Source: Nocardiopsis gilva YIM 90087
GTDB taxonomy: Bacteria > Actinomycetota > Actinomycetes > Streptosporangiales > Streptosporangiaceae
Assembly: GCF_002263495.1 (NCBI RefSeq)
Contig: NZ_CP022753.1
Coordinates: 5,510,312-5,574,311 of the forward strand
DNA: 64,000 bases
Direction: 5' to 3'
A program made the translations under genes and the position numbers. The notes under the pieces are model-generated. The model did not search any database. It was given only the letters and a program-made list of their open reading frames with translations, and had not been told where the DNA came from. How positions within the stretch are numbered: position 1 is the stretch's first letter; each line of letters begins with the position of its first letter. Shown here in pieces: positions 56,536-64,000 of this stretch.

Positions 56536-56700
56536 GCTATATTTCGTGTTGGCCCGATAGCCAAGGGTCACGGGGTCGGACAGGCCCTGTCAGGACGTGG
56601 AGCCCTCGGGGTTACCCGGGCAATGAAGCGTCAACTACCGGCGACGGACCCGTTCCGTCGGCTGGATTCTCCTGCCTTTTAGACGGGAGAGGATGTCAAG
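56536..56700 (+). mobile_element. Relic of an IS200/IS605-type (TnpB-associated) element, right end
   Basis: The stretch GATTCTCCTGCC-TTTTA-GACGGGAGAGG-ATGTCAAG (56664-56700) matches, from memory, the conserved right-end hairpin of IS605/IS1341-type elements (stem, CTTTAG-like loop, then GAGGATGTCAA). Upstream from 56536 a frame is open to a TAG inside the hairpin loop (56680-56682), the usual layout where tnpB ends within its right end; a second frame is open through it too. No transposase or full tnpB remains. In active elements this 3' region also forms the guide (omega) RNA scaffold. Confidence 0.6.
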
Positions 56701-56748
56701 AGGCCAAGTGGTGGACCCAGGGCGACGCCCCGGGAACAGGCGGCGAGT

Positions 56749-56768
56749 GAGGTCCCTGGAAGGACCTC
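56749..56768 (+). terminator. Hairpin downstream of the chitinase and IS relic
   Basis: GAGGTCC (56749-56755) pairs with GGACCTC (56762-56768) around a six-base loop. It may terminate the chitinase transcript or belong to the relic element. Confidence 0.45.
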
Positions 56769-56809
56769 TGGGTTTGCTGATCCCCACCGACTGATCCCCT
56801 ATTGACACT

Positions 56810-56845
56810 GGCCCAACCGGGGTGCATGCGATCCTCGGTTGGGCC
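56810..56845 (-). terminator. fbiC terminator hairpin
   Basis: GGCCCAACCG (56810-56819) pairs with CGGTTGGGCC (56836-56845) around a 16-base loop, about 45 bases after the fbiC stop on the minus strand. Confidence 0.65.
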
Positions 56846-56887
56846 GCGCCGTGTGGAGGTAGTAGTCCCGGCCGCCTCCGGCGGCCT

Positions 56888-59503
56888 TCAGACCACGGGC
56901 AGGTGGGGCCGCCGCACGCTCTCGGCGACGCCGTCGTGGGCTTCGGCGACCGCCTGCCGCTCGACGCTGACCTCGCCATAGGTGGTGGTGCGCTGGCGCA
57001 GCGGGCGCCCGGTGGGGGCGACCATCGCCCGGATGTCGCTGATGGTCTTGAACGACCCGTTGTCCGAACCGGCCATCCTGCTGATGGTCTCCTCCATCAG
57101 CGTCCCGCCCACGTCGTTGACGCCGCCCGCGAGCAGCTGGCGGCAGGTGTCCTCGGCGAGCTTCACCCAGGAGCACTGGATGTTGTCGATGGCCCCGTTC
57201 AGCAGCAGCCGCGCCAGCGCGTGCACCGCGCGGTTCTCCCGCACGGTCGGCCCGGTCCGGGCCAGCCCGGCGAGGTAGATCGGCGAGTTGGTGTGCACGA
57301 ACGGCAGCAGCACGAACTCGGTGAACCCGGGGCGCCCGTTGCGCTCCACCGACCGCTCCTGCAACGAACGCAGCAGCTTGATGTGCGCGACCCAGTGCGC
57401 CGGGGTGTCGACGTGGCCGTACATCATCGTCGACGTCGTGGGGATGCCCAGGTCGTGCGCGGTGGTGACGACCTCGATCCACTCCGAGGCCGGCAGCTTG
57501 CCCTTGGTCAGCACCCAGCGGATGTCGTCGTCCAGGATCTCGGCGGCGGTCCCCGGGATCGAGTCCAGCCCGGCCTCACGCGCCCGCTCCAGCCACTCCC
57601 GGATCGGCAGGTTGGTGCGGGACGCCCCGTTCACCACCTCCATCGGGCTGAACGCGTGGACATGCATGTCCGGGACGCGCTCCTTGACCGCCCGCGCGAC
57701 GTCGAAGTAGGCGGTCCCGGGCAGGTCCGGGTGGATCCCGCCCTGCATGCACACCTCGTTCGCCCCGGCGTCCCACGCCTCGGCGGCCCGGTCGGCGACC
57801 TGATCCAGGGAGAGCGTGTAGGCGTCGGCGTCGGTGCGGCGCTGGGCGAAGGCGCAGAAGCGGCAGCCGGTGTAGCAGACGTTGGTGAAGTTGATGTTCC
57901 GGGTGACCGTGAACGTGACGTCGTCGCCCACCGCGTCCTTGCGGACGGCGTCGGCGAGGGAGGCGAGCGCCTCCAGTTCCGGTCCGTCGGCGTGCAGCAG
58001 CGCCAGCGACTCGGCGTCGCTCAGCCCCGCCGGATCGGTCTCGGCACGCCGCAGCGCGGCGCGGATCTCCGGGTCGAAGCGCCGCGGTGCGTCCGCCCCG
58101 GCCTCGGGTTGAGGCAGGCGCTCGCGCAGCTCGTCCCAGTCGCCGTAGACGGCGTCGAAGTCGCCGCGCCGGTCGGTGGCGCGCCCCTCGGTGTCGATTC
58201 CGGTGTGCAGGTCGGTCCGGCCGGAGGCGGTCATCTGGGTCTCCGGCTCCTGCCAGGGGAGGCCCACGACCGGGGCGTCCTCGTCGGCCAGGCCGGTGGC
58301 AGGGTCGGCCAGCGCGCGGACGTGCGGGGACACCCGCGGGTCCAGCCACGGCTCGCCCTGCCGCACGTACTCCGGGTAGGCGGGGAGGCGTTCCCGCAGC
58401 TCGAAGCCGAGGTCGGCGCTGCGCTCGGCGAGCTCGTCGACCTGCGGCCACGGCCGCTCGGGGTTGACGTGGTCCGGGGTGAGCGGCGAGACGCCGCCCC
58501 AGTCGTCGATGCCCGCGCGCAGCATGAGCTCGTACTCGCCGCCGATGAGGTTGGGCGGCGCCTGGACGCGCATGCGGGGCCCCAGGACCAGCCGCGTCAC
58601 GGCGATGGTGGCGGCGAGGTCGGAGAGTTCGGCGTCGGGGCGGTGCATCATCGCGGTGTCGGGCTTGGCCCGGAAGTTCTGGATGATGAGTTCCTGGATC
58701 GCCCCGTACTCGCGGGCGGCGGAGCGGAGCGCGAAGATGGAGTCGGCGCGCTCGGCCAGGGTCTCGCCGATGCCGATGAGGAGGCCCGAGGTGAAGGGGA
58801 CACTGGACCGCCCGGCGTCCTGGAGCACGCGCAGCCGCACCTTCGGGTCCTTGTCGGGGCTGCCGTAGTGGGGCTGGCCGCGCTCGGTGAACAGCCGCTC
58901 GGAGGTGGTCTCCAGCATCATCCCCATGGACGCCGCGACGGGCTTGAGCCGCTGGAAGTCGCTCCAGCTCAGCACGCCGGGGTTGAGGTGCGGGAGCAGC
59001 CCGGTCTCCTCCAGGATCAGGATGGACATGGCGCGCACGTAGGACAGGGTGTCGTCGTAGCCGCGCGCGTCGAGCCACTCCTTGGCCGCCGTCCACCGGT
59101 CCTCGGGCCGGTCGCCGAGGGTGATCAGGGCTTCCTTGCAGCCCATGGCGGCGCCTTGGCGGGCGATCTCCAGGACCTCGTCCGGGGAGAGGAAGGGGGC
59201 GTGGAGCTTGCCGGGGACCGTGGCGAACGTGCAGTAGTGGCAGCGGTCCCGGCACAGCCGGGTGAGCGGGATGAACACGCTGCGGCTGTAGGTGATGACG
59301 CCGGGGCGGCCGGCCGCCTCCAGTCCGGCGTCGCGGACCCGCTCGGCGTAGGAGAGCAGGGTGTCGAGGTCGTCGCCGCGCGCGTGCAACAGCACTTCGG
59401 CCTCGGTCGCGTCCAGTGCCTTTCCGTCACGTGCCCGCGCCAGCGCGCGCCGCATGGCCGACGGGCTGGGCGCCTGGTCACCGTTCACGTTTCCTCCACT
59501 CAT
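56888..59503 (-). CDS. fbiC: FO synthase, fused CofG-CofH radical SAM enzyme
   Basis: Enzyme of about 871 residues making FO, the deazaflavin chromophore of F420, from tyrosine and the flavin precursor. Two radical-SAM halves are visible: CofG with CRDRCHYC (Cys84, 88, 91) and CofH with CYTGCRFC near residue 545, each binding a [4Fe-4S] cluster. Other landmarks are [32 protein letters not shown] and TNDVGG-like [20 protein letters not shown] near the end. ATG at 59503 is given; GTG at 59488 with GGAGG four bases upstream is an equally good start. It lies 31 bases after the GT4 gene and may be co-transcribed with it. Completes F420 synthesis with fbiAB. Confidence 0.95.
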   Translation of the reverse strand: MSGGNVNGDQAPSPSAMRRALARARDGKALDATEAEVLLHARGDDLDTLLSYAERVRDAGLEAAGRPGVITYSRSVFIPLTRLCRDRCHYCTFATVPGKLHAPFLSPDEVLEIARQGAAMGCKEALITLGDRPEDRWTAAKEWLDARGYDDTLSYVRAMSILILEETGLLPHLNPGVLSWSDFQRLKPVAASMGMMLETTSERLFTERGQPHYGSPDKDPKVRLRVLQDAGRSSVPFTSGLLIGIGETLAERADSIFALRSAAREYGAIQELIIQNFRAKPDTAMMHRPDAELSDLAATIAVTRLVLGPRMRVQAPPNLIGGEYELMLRAGIDDWGGVSPLTPDHVNPERPWPQVDELAERSADLGFELRERLPAYPEYVRQGEPWLDPRVSPHVRALADPATGLADEDAPVVGLPWQEPETQMTASGRTDLHTGIDTEGRATDRRGDFDAVYGDWDELRERLPQPEAGADAPRRFDPEIRAALRRAETDPAGLSDAESLALLHADGPELEALASLADAVRKDAVGDDVTFTVTRNINFTNVCYTGCRFCAFAQRRTDADAYTLSLDQVADRAAEAWDAGANEVCMQGGIHPDLPGTAYFDVARAVKERVPDMHVHAFSPMEVVNGASRTNLPIREWLERAREAGLDSIPGTAAEILDDDIRWVLTKGKLPASEWIEVVTTAHDLGIPTTSTMMYGHVDTPAHWVAHIKLLRSLQERSVERNGRPGFTEFVLLPFVHTNSPIYLAGLARTGPTVRENRAVHALARLLLNGAIDNIQCSWVKLAEDTCRQLLAGGVNDVGGTLMEETISRMAGSDNGSFKTISDIRAMVAPTGRPLRQRTTTYGEVSVERQAVAEAHDGVAESVRRPHLPVV

Positions 59504-59534
59504 AACCGCCCACCCTACGCGCCGGTAGCAACGC

Positions 59535-60740
59535 CTATCGCCGCCAGGGGCGCAGAATCCGCGACCACACTGAGGGCTTCCCGCGCCGGGTGAGAAGCCC
59601 ATCGAGATAGCGCTCCCAGCGGGCGGCGGTGCTGTCGATGTCGTACTCGGCCGCCGTGGCGGCCGTGGCCGCGCCCATGCGGCGCCGCTCGTCGGCGTCC
59701 TCGACGAGGCGCAGCAGACCGGCCGACAGCGCGTCGACGTCCTGGTCGGCGACGAGCAGCCCGTTGTGGCCATGGGTGATGAGCTCCCGCGGGCCGAAGG
59801 GGCAGTCGAAGCTCACCACGGGCACACCCACGGCGAACGCCTCGACGATCGTCATGCCGAAGCCCTCCTGCTCGGAGCTGACGGCGACGATCGACGCCTT
59901 GGCGAACTCGTCGGTGATAGTGGGCGTGCGCCCCATAAGCGCGACCCGGGCGTTGAGCCCGAGCTCGTCGATGGTGGCGCGGATCTCCCGCTTCTCCGGG
60001 CCGCGGCCGTAGATGCGCAGCTGCCACTCGGGGTGCTTGTCCGCGACGGCCGCGAACGCCCGGACGAGGAGGGGGTACTGCTTGACCGGGACGAGGCGCC
60101 CGGCGGTGGCGATGATGGGGTTGGTCAGCCGCGAGGTGGCATACAGGGCATCGGGGAGGGGGTTGGGCATGGTCGTCGCCCAGCCGTCGGTCCTGCCGAC
60201 GAAGGCAGCGTACTCGTCGCGGTCGAAGTCGGTGAGGACGGTGAGCCCGTCAAGCGCCGTGTGCACGTCGCGGATGTGCTCGCGCACGTCGGCGGGCTGC
60301 TGGCCGAGGTTCTGGTGCTCCTGGCCGAGGCGCAGGTAGTCCGTGCGACCGAACGCGGCCAGCAGGGAGTTGAGGCCGGGGTTGGTGGCCACGACGACGT
60401 CGGCCTCGACCTGCTCCAGGTAGCGGCGGACCTCGCGCTCGGTGGCCGCGTTGAAGACGTTGGCCCGCTCGGCCTCGCTGCCGGGCACGTGCTCGGCGGG
60501 CTGGAGTTCGAGCTCGGCGATCTCCGGGTCGGGTTCGGGGCGATCGGTCCAGCCGCGGCTGTGGGTCAGCGTACGCAGGCGGACCTTGGGGTTGATGGTG
60601 AAGAAGGGCTCCGCCGCGTTCTGCGCCAGGCTGACGATCTCGACCTCGTGCTTCGCCGCCAGCCCGTTGGCCAGGCTGGTCGTCGCGCGGATCGTCCCGC
60701 CCATGCCGTAGATGTTGCCGATGAGGAAGGCGATGCGCAT
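59535..60740 (-). CDS. GT4-family glycosyltransferase (pair 1)
   Basis: Cytoplasmic or membrane-associated glycosyltransferase of about 401 residues with GT-B fold. The N-terminal sugar-acceptor motif [20 protein letters not shown] and the C-terminal nucleotide-sugar motif [20 protein letters not shown] near residue 300 (EGFGxxxxE) are clear. The GMGGTIR start and RLGQEHQNL are shared with the paralogue at 61808-62986. ATG at 60740 follows the partner gene stop by two bases with GAGG upstream. Possible substrates include wall or teichoic-acid-like polymers; inferred. Confidence 0.87.
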   Translation of the reverse strand: MRIAFLIGNIYGMGGTIRATTSLANGLAAKHEVEIVSLAQNAAEPFFTINPKVRLRTLTHSRGWTDRPEPDPEIAELELQPAEHVPGSEAERANVFNAATEREVRRYLEQVEADVVVATNPGLNSLLAAFGRTDYLRLGQEHQNLGQQPADVREHIRDVHTALDGLTVLTDFDRDEYAAFVGRTDGWATTMPNPLPDALYATSRLTNPIIATAGRLVPVKQYPLLVRAFAAVADKHPEWQLRIYGRGPEKREIRATIDELGLNARVALMGRTPTITDEFAKASIVAVSSEQEGFGMTIVEAFAVGVPVVSFDCPFGPRELITHGHNGLLVADQDVDALSAGLLRLVEDADERRRMGAATAATAAEYDIDSTAARWERYLDGLLTRRGKPSVWSRILRPWRR

Positions 60741-60742
60741 GG

Positions 60743-61609
60743 TCAGGCCGCCTCGCACAGCGCGCTGTCGGCGTCGTCGGCGTCCTCGTCGGCGCCGTCG
60801 ACATCGCCCGTCACGGCCACACCCAGGAGGGACAGGCCGTCTTTGACCGTGTAGTAGGGGCGCAGGCCGATGGTCGCGGTTCCGGCCCCGATACGGGTCT
60901 CCAGGAAGCTGAGGCGGCCCTTCTTGCCGACGATGTCATCGACGTGGGAGCCGAGCCGAACGTCGGTGTCGAGTCCGGGGACGCGCAGCCACAGGTCCCA
61001 CTCGTTGTGCTCGCGGGCGGCGTCGTGGGCCTCGGCGAGCGGGCGCAGCGGAATCCGGCCGACGAAGGAGCGGCCGGTGAGCTCGACCGGGTGGAGCCGG
61101 TCCTCCTCACTTTCCCGGTGGCGGCCACGGACCACGAGCTGGGCGGCGGCGTCGGCGGTGGGTTCGGGGGCGTAGGCGAGGAAGCCGGTGACGGTGATCC
61201 GCTCGCCGGTGGTCCGCACGCCGCGCACCTCGGCGTGAGGGCGGACCGCGCGGGCCTTCACACGCAGGCGGCCGGTGGAGGTGCGCACTGCGCTGAACGC
61301 GCGGGTCCGGGCACGGGAGGCGTAGTCCTCGGCCTCGGCGGCGTCGTAGCAGGGGTCGGTGGTGAGGATCGGCCGCTGGGTGCTGTCCGGTCCCTCCCAG
61401 CGCAGGGCCCAGGTGCCGTTGGCGAGCCCGCCGAGGTCGGCCAGGGCACGGTCGCCGTTGATCCGCAGCGGCACGACCTTCTGGGCGACACCGGACTCCT
61501 TAAGCTTGCCGACCGGTTTGCAGACAAGGTTGGCGCTGGTCGGGCCGGGCTCGGACAGAACCAGCTCCAGAACGTCATCCGCTAGAACCCGGCTCGTGGC
61601 GACGCGCAT
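60743..61609 (-). CDS. Glycosyltransferase-partner protein (pair 1), function unknown
   Basis: Protein of about 288 residues, paralogous to the protein at 62983-63825. Predicted mostly beta, with the shared C-terminal signature HNEWDLWLRV, then SHVDDIVGKKGRLSFLE and LRPYYTVKDGLSLL; an earlier half has RVKARAVRPHAEVRGV and TGFLAYAPEP, suggesting two beta-sandwich domains. There is no signal peptide or membrane helix. ATG at 61609 is chosen because GGGGGAAGA lies directly upstream; in-frame ATG at 61678 has no such site. It ends two bases before the GT4 start. It resembles accessory domains of actinobacterial wall-polymer transferases, but I cannot name a family. Confidence 0.7.
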   Translation of the reverse strand: MRVATSRVLADDVLELVLSEPGPTSANLVCKPVGKLKESGVAQKVVPLRINGDRALADLGGLANGTWALRWEGPDSTQRPILTTDPCYDAAEAEDYASRARTRAFSAVRTSTGRLRVKARAVRPHAEVRGVRTTGERITVTGFLAYAPEPTADAAAQLVVRGRHRESEEDRLHPVELTGRSFVGRIPLRPLAEAHDAAREHNEWDLWLRVPGLDTDVRLGSHVDDIVGKKGRLSFLETRIGAGTATIGLRPYYTVKDGLSLLGVAVTGDVDGADEDADDADSALCEAA

Positions 61610-61807
61610 TCTTCCCCCGAGGTCTCGGAAATGGTCATTCGTGAACAGCCCGACAAAAGCTAAAGAGGGGCGGTTCATGGCATCACCACGCCAATCCCAA
61701 CGAACCACCAAAGACTGACCCAAATAACGGCATGCCCCAGTAAACAAGCGGCAAAAACCCCTGCTTGTCGTGGGGTGGCGCGGAAAATCTCAGGTCGTGG
61801 CGTCCAC

Positions 61808-62986
61808 TCACCCGGCCGCCTTTGCGCGGCGGCGTTCGGCGAGGAACTCCTCCCACTGGTCGGTGATCACCGAGATGTCGTAGTCGGCGGCCGAGCGCGC
61901 GGCCTCCTCACCCATGCGCAGCCGCTCGTCCCGGTCCTCGACGAGCCGCAGCAGCCCTGCGCCCAGCGCCTCGACGTCCTGTGCGGGCACGAGCAGGCCG
62001 TTGCGTTCGTGGTCGATGATCTCCCGCGGCCCGTAGGGGCAGTCGAAACTGACCGTGGGCACGCCCACCGAGAAGCCCTCGATGATCGTCATGCCGAAGC
62101 CCTCGACGCGCGAGCTGACGGCCAGCAGTGACGCCTTGGCCAGCTCACCGGTCAGGTCCTTGGTGCGGCCCATGAGGCTGACCTGGTTGCTCAGGCCCAT
62201 ATCGACGATCTTCGTGCGCAGCTTCCCGTCCTTGCTGCCGCCGCCGTAGATGCGCAGCCGCCAGTCGGGGTGCTTCTCGGCGACCATCGCGAAGGCCTCC
62301 AGCAGCTTGGGGTACTGCTTGATCGGCGTCATGCGCCCGGCCGCGACGATGATCGGGTTCTCCTGGGTGGAGCGCGGATACTCTCCGGCGGGCAGCGCGT
62401 TGGGCATGACACGCAGCCACTCCGGGTTGCTGCTGAGGAAGTCCAGGTAGGCGGAGCGGTCGGCCTGCGTCAGCACGGTCAGCCCGTCGAGCCGGGGGTA
62501 ATCCACGCCGATGCTCCCGCGCACGTCGGCCTTGTGTTCGGCCAGGTTGACGTGCTCCTGGCCGATACGCAGCAGGCGTTCGGGCGCCCACCGGGCGATC
62601 AGCAGGTTGATCCCGGGCCGCGTGCCCACGACGACGTCGGCGTCGGTCTGGCGCAGGTACTTGCGCAGTCCCTGTGCGGCGACACCGGTGAAGGCGCCGT
62701 TCTGCTTGATCTCGGTGGGCGGGACCGCCGCGCCGAGGCGCTTGGTGTGCCACCGGTTCCGCAGCCCACGGGTGGTGTGGTGCCGCCCACCCACCTGGGT
62801 TCCGATGGGGGCCAGCGGCACCAGTCGGACGCCCTCGGGCACGGGGAAGAAGGGCTTCTCCTGGTGTCGGGCGAGGCTGGCGATCTCGACCTCGTGGCGC
62901 GCGGCGAGACCGCCCGCGGTGTTGAAGACGGTCCGGATCGTGCCGCCCATGCCGTAGGCGTTGGCGATGAGAAAGGAGATCTTCAT
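61808..62986 (-). CDS. GT4-family glycosyltransferase (pair 2)
   Basis: Glycosyltransferase of about 392 residues, paralogue of the GT4 at 59535-60740. It starts [20 protein letters not shown] and has LLRIGQEHVNLAEHKADVR, AAGRMTPIKQYPKLLEAFA and the donor motif SSRVEGFGMTIIEGFSVGVP, plus the PYGPREIIDHERNGLLVP block. ATG at 62986 overlaps the upstream partner stop as ATGA, so the pair is translationally coupled. Tail ERRRAKAAG is basic. The sugar and acceptor are unknown. Confidence 0.87.
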   Translation of the reverse strand: MKISFLIANAYGMGGTIRTVFNTAGGLAARHEVEIASLARHQEKPFFPVPEGVRLVPLAPIGTQVGGRHHTTRGLRNRWHTKRLGAAVPPTEIKQNGAFTGVAAQGLRKYLRQTDADVVVGTRPGINLLIARWAPERLLRIGQEHVNLAEHKADVRGSIGVDYPRLDGLTVLTQADRSAYLDFLSSNPEWLRVMPNALPAGEYPRSTQENPIIVAAGRMTPIKQYPKLLEAFAMVAEKHPDWRLRIYGGGSKDGKLRTKIVDMGLSNQVSLMGRTKDLTGELAKASLLAVSSRVEGFGMTIIEGFSVGVPTVSFDCPYGPREIIDHERNGLLVPAQDVEALGAGLLRLVEDRDERLRMGEEAARSAADYDISVITDQWEEFLAERRRAKAAG

Positions 62987-63825
62987 TTGGCACCCTTGTC
63001 GGCCAGCGTCGCCAGGAGCGAGAGATCGTCCTCCGCCGTGTAGTAGGGCCGGATCCGCACAGCGGGTCCGGACTCGGTGAGCGTGGCGTCCGCGAAGACG
63101 AACTTCTTCTTCTTGCCGACGATGTCGTCGGCGTGCGCGGCGAGGCGCAGCTCGGTTTCGGAGCCGTCCTCGCGCAGCCACAGGTCCCACTCGTTGTGGG
63201 CGCGCTCGGGGTCGTGCGCCGCGACCATCGGGCGCAGCGGGATCTCGCAGGTGAAGCGGCCGTCGACGAGCTCGGCGGGTGTCTCCACCACGCCGGAGCG
63301 AGCGCGCTGGCGGGCGACGATCCGCGCGGAGGTGGTGCCCGCGCGCTGTGCGGTGTAGGCGAGCAACCCGGAGACGGTGACCGACTCGGCGCCCATGTCG
63401 ACCCAGCTCACTTCGGCATACGGGGTGACCGCGATCGAGCGCAGCCGCAACCGCCCCCGCGGGTCGCGGATCGCCCGGAGTTCGCGGCGGCGCGGACGGC
63501 GCAGGTAGGCGACGCGCTCGCTGAGATTGAGGCCGGGGTCGCGGGTCGCCAGCGGGGTGGTCCGACCATCTGCTTCGACCCACAGCACGTCCCACGTACC
63601 GTCGTCGAGCTGGAGCCCGTTGAGGTCGGCGCGGACGCGATCGCCCGCGCGGCGCACCGTGGTGATGGGGATGACGACTTCGGAGTCACCGCCGCGGCGC
63701 AGCGCCAGGGATGCGCTGCCGCCGGCATCGCCCGCCTGTCCGTCGCTCTCGCGGAGACGCAGCTCAAGGACGTCGCCGCTGTCGATTCGACTCAACTCTG
63801 CCTGCACTGGCCCCCCAGAGCCCAT
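62983..63825 (-). CDS. Glycosyltransferase-partner protein (pair 2), function unknown
   Basis: Protein of 280 residues, paralogue of the protein at 60743-61609. It shares HNEWDLWLREDGSETELRLA, HADDIVGKKKKFVFAD and IRPYYTAEDDLSLLATLADK at the C-terminus, and LRLRSIAVTPYAEVSWVDMG plus VTVSGLLAYTAQ in the first half, matching the other member domain by domain. No signal peptide or membrane segment. ATG at 63825 begins MGSGGPVQAELSR. It is the first gene seen of a four-gene minus-strand run (partner-GT4-partner-GT4) leading to fbiC; the sequence upstream (63826-64000) holds no gene and probably its promoter. Confidence 0.7.
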   Translation of the reverse strand: MGSGGPVQAELSRIDSGDVLELRLRESDGQAGDAGGSASLALRRGGDSEVVIPITTVRRAGDRVRADLNGLQLDDGTWDVLWVEADGRTTPLATRDPGLNLSERVAYLRRPRRRELRAIRDPRGRLRLRSIAVTPYAEVSWVDMGAESVTVSGLLAYTAQRAGTTSARIVARQRARSGVVETPAELVDGRFTCEIPLRPMVAAHDPERAHNEWDLWLREDGSETELRLAAHADDIVGKKKKFVFADATLTESGPAVRIRPYYTAEDDLSLLATLADKGAK

Positions 63826-64000
63826 GACTGTCCCGCGTGCCCCACGCTGCGGCGTGGATCACGCTGGCGCCCGATGACTGGATCATTCGACCGTGAACGG
63901 GACGGTCCGTGCATCAGTAGCGTCGTCGCGCAATCATCCCCCGATGACGCGTCCACACCACTGCTGTCTAGAACCGTACATTTCCCCCTTTAAAGCGCAA

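Larger units (their letters stand above)
56492..56887. other. Intergenic region between chitinase and fbiC, with transposon relic and hairpins
   Basis: About 400 bases without an intact gene. It contains an apparent IS200/IS605 right end (56536-56700), a hairpin at 56749-56768 and the fbiC terminator at 56810-56845. Short open frames in the first part are best explained as the decayed 3' end of a transposon gene or its guide-RNA scaffold. Confidence 0.6.

Noticed and set aside
56492-56690. Cobalamin, ydaO-type or other riboswitch, tmRNA or SRP RNA after the chitinase gene
   Set aside because: The conserved boxes of these RNAs are absent, and the IS605-type right-end hairpin explains the structured part better.

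Overview
The window reads as chromosomal DNA of a high-GC actinobacterium, most likely a member of the Nocardiopsaceae (Nocardiopsis, Streptomonospora or Thermobifida type). The reasons are the very GC-rich coding DNA with many GTG and TTG starts, the mtrA-mtrB-lpqB module, a WhiB regulator, coenzyme F420 genes, a DasR-type regulator and several gene families found mainly in Actinobacteria. Assignment to family is inference from gene content recalled from memory; no database was searched.

Layout. 0-6 kb: an acyl-CoA ligase cut by the left edge, a DUF6912 protein, a HAD hydrolase, an acyl-CoA dehydrogenase behind a perfect palindromic operator, and a NagZ-like GH3 lipoprotein. 6-13 kb: an N-acetylglucosamine-type phosphotransferase locus. 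On the minus strand it holds a SIS sugar-phosphate enzyme, EIIB, EIIA, a HAD phosphatase, HPr and enzyme I; divergently it holds a DasR-like GntR regulator and EIIC. 13-24 kb: a conserved actinobacterial block, secA, a small membrane protein, hpf, comF (frameshifted here), lpqB, mtrB and mtrA. 24-35 kb: a membrane protein, DUF4129, DUF4350, MoxR ATPase and DUF58 run, then a VapBC-like toxin-antitoxin pair, SpoIIM, RDD and two adenosylhomocysteinase paralogues. 35.4-42.3 kb: an accessory stretch with a MerR regulator, an NmrA-like reductase, a small membrane protein, an acyltransferase-SGNH protein, a degenerate Fic-fold protein and a Ser/Thr kinase. 42.5-55.1 kb: a second conserved block, Trm112-like protein, phosphomannomutase, DUF3499, a zincin-like protein, DUF5719, a giant GT2 membrane protein, whiB, a prion-like membrane protein, fbiA and fbiB. 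55.4-64 kb: a secreted GH18 chitinase, a relic of an IS200/IS605 right end, fbiC, and two glycosyltransferase/partner gene pairs running into the right part of the window.

How the genes work together. The GH18 chitinase, the NagZ-like lipoprotein, the complete PTS (EI, HPr, EIIA, EIIB, EIIC) and the SIS enzyme form a plausible route from chitin or cell-wall fragments to GlcN6P, controlled by the DasR-like regulator through a dyad overlapping its own promoter. fbiA, fbiB and fbiC cover most of F420 assembly. MtrAB-LpqB, WhiB, the kinase and SpoIIM point to growth and differentiation control. The GT2, GT4 and acyltransferase genes point to cell-surface polymers.

Items that deserve a second look are a family of intergenic inverted repeats sharing an outer GTTGATCTCGG-like stem, the prion-like tail protein beside whiB, the Fic-fold protein without its catalytic motif, the duplicated GT4/partner pairs, the twin adenosylhomocysteinases and the IS605 relic. 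I found no rRNA, tRNA or CRISPR array.
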